A DNA stretch of 7,320 nt from Candidatus Obscuribacterales bacterium (lineage in GTDB: Bacteria; Cyanobacteriota; Vampirovibrionia; Obscuribacterales; Obscuribacteraceae), in the NCBI GenBank assembly GCA_021732245.1, contig JAKFVJ010000274.1:1-7320 (forward strand), given 5' to 3'. The notes under the pieces are model-generated. The model was not told the DNA's origin, did no database searches, and saw nothing but the letters and a program-made list of their open reading frames with translations. The position numbers were made by a program, and so were the translations under genes. How positions within the stretch are numbered: the stretch's first letter is position 1; the number at the start of each line of letters is the position of its first letter. Shown here piece by piece: positions 1 through 5,400 of this stretch.

Positions 1-85
1 TTCTATGTCCTCTTTGTGTTTACTCTACCAGTATAAGTACTTTAGGGGACTCTAGCCAAGGTCAAATTTTATATGTCACAGGGTA

Positions 86-1324
86 TTACGATTGCGGCGG
101 CAATTCGCTATGAATTGAATCCGTCGCAGATGTCGATATTGAAAGCACTCCGTGGGGAGTTGTGGCTGGAGCTGGATAAATTATATCGAGCTGTTCGCTT
201 GTCTGCTTGGGTTTGTTCTCTTCAGGCGCTGCTTCTTCTTGTTCCATTATTTGCTTGCGCAGAAATTCAACCGTTGAGTTGTAGGCAGGCTTGTTGACTG
301 CAACACGAATGCCACTGAATAGTCGGAAGTCAAAGCCGGAAAGACCTGGTGGATTGCCTGGTGCGCCCCAGTTCCAGACTGGTTCTGCGCGAATGAAGGT
401 GACTATGCCGGGAGTTTTCTTGGACACTGGTCGCGACAATTCAAAGTCGCAGATCATTGATTGGTTATTGATCGGTGGAATGGCAGTCTTATTTCTGAAG
501 TTGGCGACGTAGGTGCTCGTTGCGGTGAAATTCCACATGCCGCGACGGTAGAGAAAGCCCCATGACCAGAATGGATCTATTTCTCTTTTGGCACCCTGAA
601 AATAGTAGTGACTGCGCAATTGCATTAAGCTGCTGCCGAAAAGGACGAAATTTGGTTTGACTATTTGAGTTAAGTTGATGGCAGGCAATAAGTCCGCTTG
701 CTGGAAATGCGGAGCTTGCCATAGTTCACGAGCTTGGAAGTCGAATTGTAAGTTTGTCTTTTTGAAAAGTGGAATATCTTGGCGGAAACCTAGTGAGAGT
801 GACTGTGTAACCGGTTTGCTCAATTGCCAGTGATCGGCAAAGACGTCTTTGATGAGGAACCAATTGCAATAGACGGCAGTCTTGCTAAAGACGTTGTAGC
901 CTAAGGATAAGTTAGGCAGAATACGAAAGACATAGTCTTGCCTTGGTTTGTTGCTTGTGAAAAAGACGTTGGTTTCAAGACGTTGACTCGCTTCAGTCAC
1001 CATGTTGAACCACATGCGACTGGGCAGTCTCTTCAAAATAGCATACTGCAAATCGCGGCTCATCATGGAGCGCTCGCCGGTGAACATCTCCGGGTTGACG
1101 TCTGTGGGGAGCACGGTGGGGTTAAATGGAACAACATCACCGGCAGGTGCTGCTGCAACCAGCACTTTATCGAGATTTTGTTGGGCAATTGAATTTTGCT
1201 GATCAGTATTATTTTGTTGGTTTGCTGGTGGTGCACCCTGAGCAAAAGCATTGGTGCTGAGACTTAGCGAGACAAGTGCAGTGCTCAACGCAAGATAAGT
1301 GAATCTTTGACGGGGGCGCAGCAC
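86..1324 (-). CDS. Exported protein, probable outer-membrane beta-barrel, family not recognised
   Basis: This encodes 412 residues read from a GTG at 1324-1322 to a TAA at 88-86. A stop codon lies immediately upstream in frame, so GTG is the earliest possible start; later starts would cut into the signal peptide. I see no clear Shine-Dalgarno sequence. The N-terminus is a good signal peptide: basic MLRPRQR, a hydrophobic stretch at about 9-24, and a likely cleavage after AFA at residue 28. A Gln/Asn/Pro-rich linker (about 29-60) follows. Residues about 110-350 are rich in Trp, Tyr and Phe and have many short alternating hydrophobic/polar stretches separated by Pro/Gly/Asn turns (for example FRILPNLSLGYNVF and NLQFDFQARELW), which is typical of outer-membrane beta-barrels. 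The last 50 residues are polar and probably disordered. The promoter is shared back-to-back with the TPR-protease gene. No function can be named. The coding call is secure; the barrel assignment is an inference from composition. Confidence 0.9.
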   Translation of the reverse strand: MLRPRQRFTYLALSTALVSLSLSTNAFAQGAPPANQQNNTDQQNSIAQQNLDKVLVAAAPAGDVVPFNPTVLPTDVNPEMFTGERSMMSRDLQYAILKRLPSRMWFNMVTEASQRLETNVFFTSNKPRQDYVFRILPNLSLGYNVFSKTAVYCNWFLIKDVFADHWQLSKPVTQSLSLGFRQDIPLFKKTNLQFDFQARELWQAPHFQQADLLPAINLTQIVKPNFVLFGSSLMQLRSHYYFQGAKREIDPFWSWGFLYRRGMWNFTATSTYVANFRNKTAIPPINNQSMICDFELSRPVSKKTPGIVTFIRAEPVWNWGAPGNPPGLSGFDFRLFSGIRVAVNKPAYNSTVEFLRKQIMEQEEAAPEENKPKQTSEQLDIIYPAPATTPHGVLSISTSATDSIHSELPPQS

Positions 1325-1347
1325 TTACTGTCATTTTCTAGAGGAAT

Positions 1348-1387
1348 AACTAGTATGATGCAACTAGTATTTCTGTTTGATACTAAC
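1348..1387. repeat. 9-base direct repeat with related inverted half-site, possible operator
   Basis: AACTAGTAT occurs at 1348-1356 and again at 1362-1370, 14 bases apart start to start. Its core TAGTAT reappears inverted as ATACTA at 1380-1385. The second and third copies form TAGTAT-N9-ATACTA. The inverted copy overlaps the -35 box of the plus-strand promoter, and the direct copies lie in the leader of the minus-strand gene. This arrangement would suit a repressor or activator site, but short AT-rich repeats can arise by chance. Confidence 0.35.
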
Positions 1388-1406
1388 CACCGTCGCATTG
1401 TATATT
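1377..1406 (+). promoter_or_regulatory. Sigma-70-type promoter for the TPR-metalloprotease gene
   Basis: TTGATA (1377-1382) is followed by an 18-base spacer and TATATT (1401-1406). The predicted transcription start is near 1413, leaving a leader of only about 25 bases before the ATG at 1439. The -10 box shares bases 1401-1402 with the -10 box of the opposite promoter. The match is slightly poorer than that of the minus-strand promoter. Confidence 0.42.
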
Positions 1407-1425
1407 TGATGGATGGTTAAGTCAA
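1397..1425 (-). promoter_or_regulatory. Sigma-70-type promoter for the exported barrel gene
   Basis: On the minus strand TTGACT (1425-1420) is followed by a 17-base spacer and TACAAT (1402-1397). Each hexamer differs from consensus at one position and the spacing is ideal. The predicted start of transcription is near 1390, which gives a leader of about 65 bases before the GTG at 1324. The leader carries the CTAGTAT repeats described below. Confidence 0.55.
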
Positions 1426-1438
1426 TCTAATAATCGAA

Positions 1439-2488
1439 ATGTATAACCAAAAGATGTCTGCTAGATATATATGGTGCTTGGTATCGATAATTATCGGTGC
1501 CAGTACTGGCTATATACCGGCACTTGCAGCCGAGGGAATTGGTAGTATTGAGCCGTCAAGTAATACTGTTCAAATAGATGTGCTATTCAAGGCGTCGCTT
1601 TACAAGTTGCGACAGAACAAACCGTCAGAAGCGCGTGACTTGTTGATAGAAGCAAGCAAGTTGGCGCCAAATTCAGCAGGCATTCACTGCAATCTTGGGC
1701 TTGCGCAGATGCAATTGGCAAATTTAGATGAAGCTGTCGCTCAGTTTCAGTTGAGTCTAAAACTTGTGCCGACGATGACTGAAGCCATGATTGATTTGGC
1801 TGAGTGTTATCGTTTGCAGGACAAACTTGATTTGTCGATAGAGTGGTATCAAAAATACTTAGAGTTGCGTCCGAATGATTTGTCTGTTCGGCAGACTTTA
1901 GACACTGTGATTAAGCAGTCTAAGTTGCCGCAGAGTGAAAAATTCGGCTCCAACTATTTGCGGGAAGCAATTGCAGTAGAAAAGAATCGTTGGCCCAGGG
2001 ACAAGACTACAATCTCCGTCTATTTTGACAGGAATACAAAAGTTCCTGGATTCCGCAGTGAATTTATAGGCGTGCTTAGAGACTGTCTAACCGAATGGAG
2101 CAATGCTCTAGGTGGAAGAATTCACTTTAGCGAGTCATTGCTGGAGCGCAATGCTGACTTAGTGTGTCGGTGGGTCTATCAACCGAAGCCGGGGCACGAT
2201 GATCTCTTATTGAATGAAAGGGGCAATGCTTCGCTGACTGCTTATCGAGGTGAGATAAGTCACGCCACGATTAAGTTATTAACTGCGCCATCTTTAATTG
2301 GCAGCGAAGTGAGCGAAGAAATTATACGTAAGACATGCCTGCACGAAATTGGACACGCTCTGGGTATAGGCGGCCATTCGCCGAATAATACGGACGTGAT
2401 GTTTTATCTGGTGGAGTCGCCAACAGTAGAAAGTCACCTGACTTCGCGTGATAAGGAGACAATTAGCAGGTTGTATAACCTAAACTGA
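1439..2488 (+). CDS. Exported TPR protein with C-terminal matrixin-like zinc metalloprotease domain
   Basis: This encodes 349 residues from ATG 1439 to TGA 2486-2488. Met6 is an equally plausible start, and neither has a clear ribosome site. A signal peptide spans about residues 6-30 (basic SAR, hydrophobic IWCLVSIIIG, cleavage near ALA-AEG), so the product acts outside the cytoplasm. Three TPR units follow at about 46-79, 82-115 and 117-150, with typical periodic Leu/Ala and the LAPN/LRPN ends; they probably bind a protein partner. Residues about 180-349 resemble the metzincin/matrixin (M10-type) fold. The motif is HEIGHALGIGGHS with zinc-binding His302, His306 and His313, catalytic Glu303, and a Met-turn in DVMFY (Met321). 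The gap between Gly309 and the third His is one residue longer than the textbook HExxHxxGxxH. I recall the same spacing in cyanobacterial-type matrixins but cannot check it. It is predicted to be an active endopeptidase of unknown substrate. It converges on the giant gene with one base between stop codons. Confidence 0.92.
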   Translation: MYNQKMSARYIWCLVSIIIGASTGYIPALAAEGIGSIEPSSNTVQIDVLFKASLYKLRQNKPSEARDLLIEASKLAPNSAGIHCNLGLAQMQLANLDEAVAQFQLSLKLVPTMTEAMIDLAECYRLQDKLDLSIEWYQKYLELRPNDLSVRQTLDTVIKQSKLPQSEKFGSNYLREAIAVEKNRWPRDKTTISVYFDRNTKVPGFRSEFIGVLRDCLTEWSNALGGRIHFSESLLERNADLVCRWVYQPKPGHDDLLLNERGNASLTAYRGEISHATIKLLTAPSLIGSEVSEEIIRKTCLHEIGHALGIGGHSPNNTDVMFYLVESPTVESHLTSRDKETISRLYNLN

Positions 2489-2489
2489 A

Positions 2490-5400
2490 CTAACGTAATT
2501 GTTTGTACGGTCCATCCATCGCCGTTATTTGACCAAGAATCGCTACGTTCTTCAAAATGCCACGCGCCATTCTACGTTCGGCAGAATTTGGAGATTTGAG
2601 CATATTTCGTATGTGCGGTAGTTCTGCGCATGCGGCAAATATAGAGAAGTCACCGGTAAAAGCTTTGTATTCACTTCCCAATGGGATTTCTTCAATTCCA
2701 CGCAGAGCAAAAATAGATACTGGGTTTACATCTTCGACTTTGATATTGTGTCCTGAGGTCACAATAAGGCATCTGCCTGGCTTCAATGTAGTGTAGTGAC
2801 CGTTTCGTCCTTTGTATGTGACATCGCCCTTGCCACTCTTTTCAAAGACATATATTCCGACGTCACGTCCCCGATCTCGGATAAATGCACAAGACCCTTT
2901 CGGACAATGTATCGTGCCGTTAGATACAGCGACATTGTAGGCGCAGTCAACTCCTGCAATTAGTCCAGCTACTGCATTTTCAGCTACTGTGTCTTCGGCT
3001 GTCGATCTAATAACTGGGGGATTGACCGCAGCTACATAAACAGGCGCTTGATCATTGCGTAGTTCTGAACTCGTCCAAACATCAGCGGCTTGTCGATGCA
3101 TCTTTACGGCGTGTTGGGTTTGGGCTGAAGGTATAAAACTGACATCGCGTGTGGCGAATCCACTTGGAGCAGGAGGTGCAACATTGGCTCGTTCAATAGT
3201 TAGCCAATGTACGTTGTTGAATACTGCAGGCCATGCTTTAGCAAATTCGGCTGCGGTTCTTCCATCTGCGGTATAGCCGGTTTGCAGTGCGGTGACGGCG
3301 TCTGCAAATACCTCAGTGTTTCCTGGTCCTGCAGCAGATTCGGCACCTTCGCCATGATGATATGCCCATTCAGCTTTTTGAGCGTCGGTTTGTGCCCCTT
3401 TATCCAGACTTACTGCTTTTTGGAATGAAGGGCTGTCACTATAAAGTGATGCCCCACCTGCCTGACCTAATTTACCAAGCGCTTGATCCCAAGCATGTCC
3501 TTTCGCTTCATGGACAGCTATCGATTGTACTTCCTGTGGTGTGCGAGGCACCACGTTGCCATTGGAGTCTTTCTTGGTTAGGGATACAACTGCTATTGAT
3601 GAACCGACTGAATTCTCTGGTAGATAGATTCCCGATGGTGCTTCACCGTTTTTGATAACGCTTTGCACTCGTGGTGAACCCTCTTGAAGAGTGTTGCCTA
3701 TCCGAACACTAGTATTTAGTCCTGAGGATTTGATGTCATTGCCAATTGCAGGATGTGTACGATCGATGGCATCTTGCACAGCATTTGCTAGTTGCGGACT
3801 GCTCTTACCGGCTGACATATCTATTACTGTTGTCCGTCCCAGTAAGGAATATGTTTGTCTTTCTCCGGTGGGTACATCGTGAACTGTAAATTCACCAAGA
3901 TTTTTAAGGGCGGCCTGGGCTTCGTAATCCGACTGCGAGGCGGTGACGCCGCCGGTCACATGTGTATGTTCCGGAGTTGCTTTGACGTCGCCGATTCCCA
4001 CGCCTAGTGAAATCTGTTGTTTTCCTCCAGACACAATTGACAAGACGCCTTCGGGTGGCTTAGCCGTAATATCGGTGCCTTGTCCAGCCAAACCTTGTTG
4101 TCCGAATTTAATAAGACCCATTTCCACGCCATGGGCAGCAAGTTGCTCGCCATTTTCTCCAATGCGTAATACTTCACCCATGGAGGCGTTTCGCATCACG
4201 CCACTGATGAATGGTTGATCATTGGCGTGCTCAGGTAGCACGGATAGGAAATGTTGGGCTTCGGAATCTGTCAGGCTCTTGGTGTTAGCGGCACTGTTGC
4301 CTATGTCTATACCCTGAGCTTTGGCCATCTTTGAGAATTCGCTTAGGTCCATTTGCTGACCACTTCCGAGAACAATTGGACTCTGTGACTGTGGATTTTT
4401 CATAACTTCGCCGGAAACATCAATCTTCGCTTCACCTGTTAAGGCTGTATTTGTAGGTGAGGATTGACTGAGATGCGGTGTTTCCGGTGTTGGTGTCGGA
4501 GTATGAGGAGATGGTAGATCAACATTTGGAGAAATTGAACGCGAGACATCGTGGAAGTTAGCGCCAGTGTCGTGGAATATGTCTAAACCATCTGAGGCGG
4601 CGCGGAATTCGAGAGGGATATTATGAGTCCCGGTGATATGGCTGAGCACCTTACCACCCGCAGCGCTTATTGCATCTCCTATGTGATCTTTTTGGAATGT
4701 GTTAACGAGATCACCAAAGCCTTCTCCCAGAGCTTGGGCCGGATTGTCTTTGATCTTTTGAACGAAGGATTCTTTGGCTTTAGCATCTGCATCTGCCATT
4801 CGATCGCCCAATTGTGCTGCAGCAAATCCGGCTCCGATGAGTCCTCCACCATTATTTTCAATTTCGGTCTGAACTGCTGTCACTGCGTTATTTGCGGAAC
4901 CTATTAACGATTCACCGACGGCTCCAAGAATACCGTCTTTTCTATACGCATCTTGTACTTTCGGATCGTCAACTCTGAGCGCATTATTGACGATGAAGTC
5001 GGTGAAGCCTTGAATTTTCTCTAGTACGATTTTATCGGAGGCGGCATTGCCAAATGTTATCAATGGGTTTTGTTCCTTCGCCTTATCGTTATTTGATGCA
5101 GTTTTGTCCTGAGCGTCTGTTGGCCCTTTATTTTGCACGTTAACTTGGACGCTACCATAGTCCATCAGCCCACTGTTAAAGCTGCCACCAGAGTCAACAT
5201 TACCGTTGTCCGTGTTGCCGGCAACGTAGTTGTTAATGTTGACTACGAGTTTGGAGTTGGGTGGCAGTGGACTGCCTGCTGGTATGTTGAGATCGGATGG
5301 TGTTGTTGCACCTTGTAAGTTGCTGCCATCTATATTGATAGTGGTAGTACCGGATGACTTAGGCGGCTCAATTACATCCATACCTACCAGTCCTTGAAGT

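Larger units (their letters stand above)
1325..1438. promoter_or_regulatory. Divergent intergenic regulatory region
   Basis: This 114-base AT-rich gap separates two divergently transcribed genes for exported proteins. It contains one sigma-70-like promoter per strand with overlapping -10 boxes, plus a 9-base direct repeat and a related inverted half-site (each listed separately). No terminator or small RNA is apparent. Because both promoters occupy the same DNA, polymerase binding in one direction should exclude the other. Co-regulation or mutual exclusion of the barrel gene and the TPR-protease gene is therefore plausible, but this is an inference. Confidence 0.6.

Noticed and set aside
1..85. 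Possible terminator or gene end downstream of the barrel gene
   Set aside because: Only a four-pair stem (AGTA-TAAG-TACT) is visible without a T-run, and there is no supported coding frame.
73..512. Plus-strand open frames at 73-297 and 291-512
   Set aside because: They lie antisense inside the exported barrel gene, have no ribosome sites and show no recognisable protein features.
1325..1337. ATG overlapping the GTG start of the barrel gene as an alternative start
   Set aside because: It is in a different frame from the signal peptide and barrel sequence, and would need a frameshift that nothing else supports.
2468..2481. AGGTT-GTAT-AACCT hairpin at the convergent gene ends, considered as a two-way terminator
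   Set aside because: The stem is only five base pairs, it lies inside the last codons of the TPR-protease gene, and no T-run follows on either strand.
3943..4218. Plus-strand 91-codon open frame opposite the JAMM region
   Set aside because: It is Cys/Pro-rich shadow sequence of the giant minus-strand gene, whose motifs in its own frame are far more convincing.
4623..4907. Plus-strand 94-codon open frame
   Set aside because: It is antisense to the helical region of the giant gene with no start signal or family resemblance.
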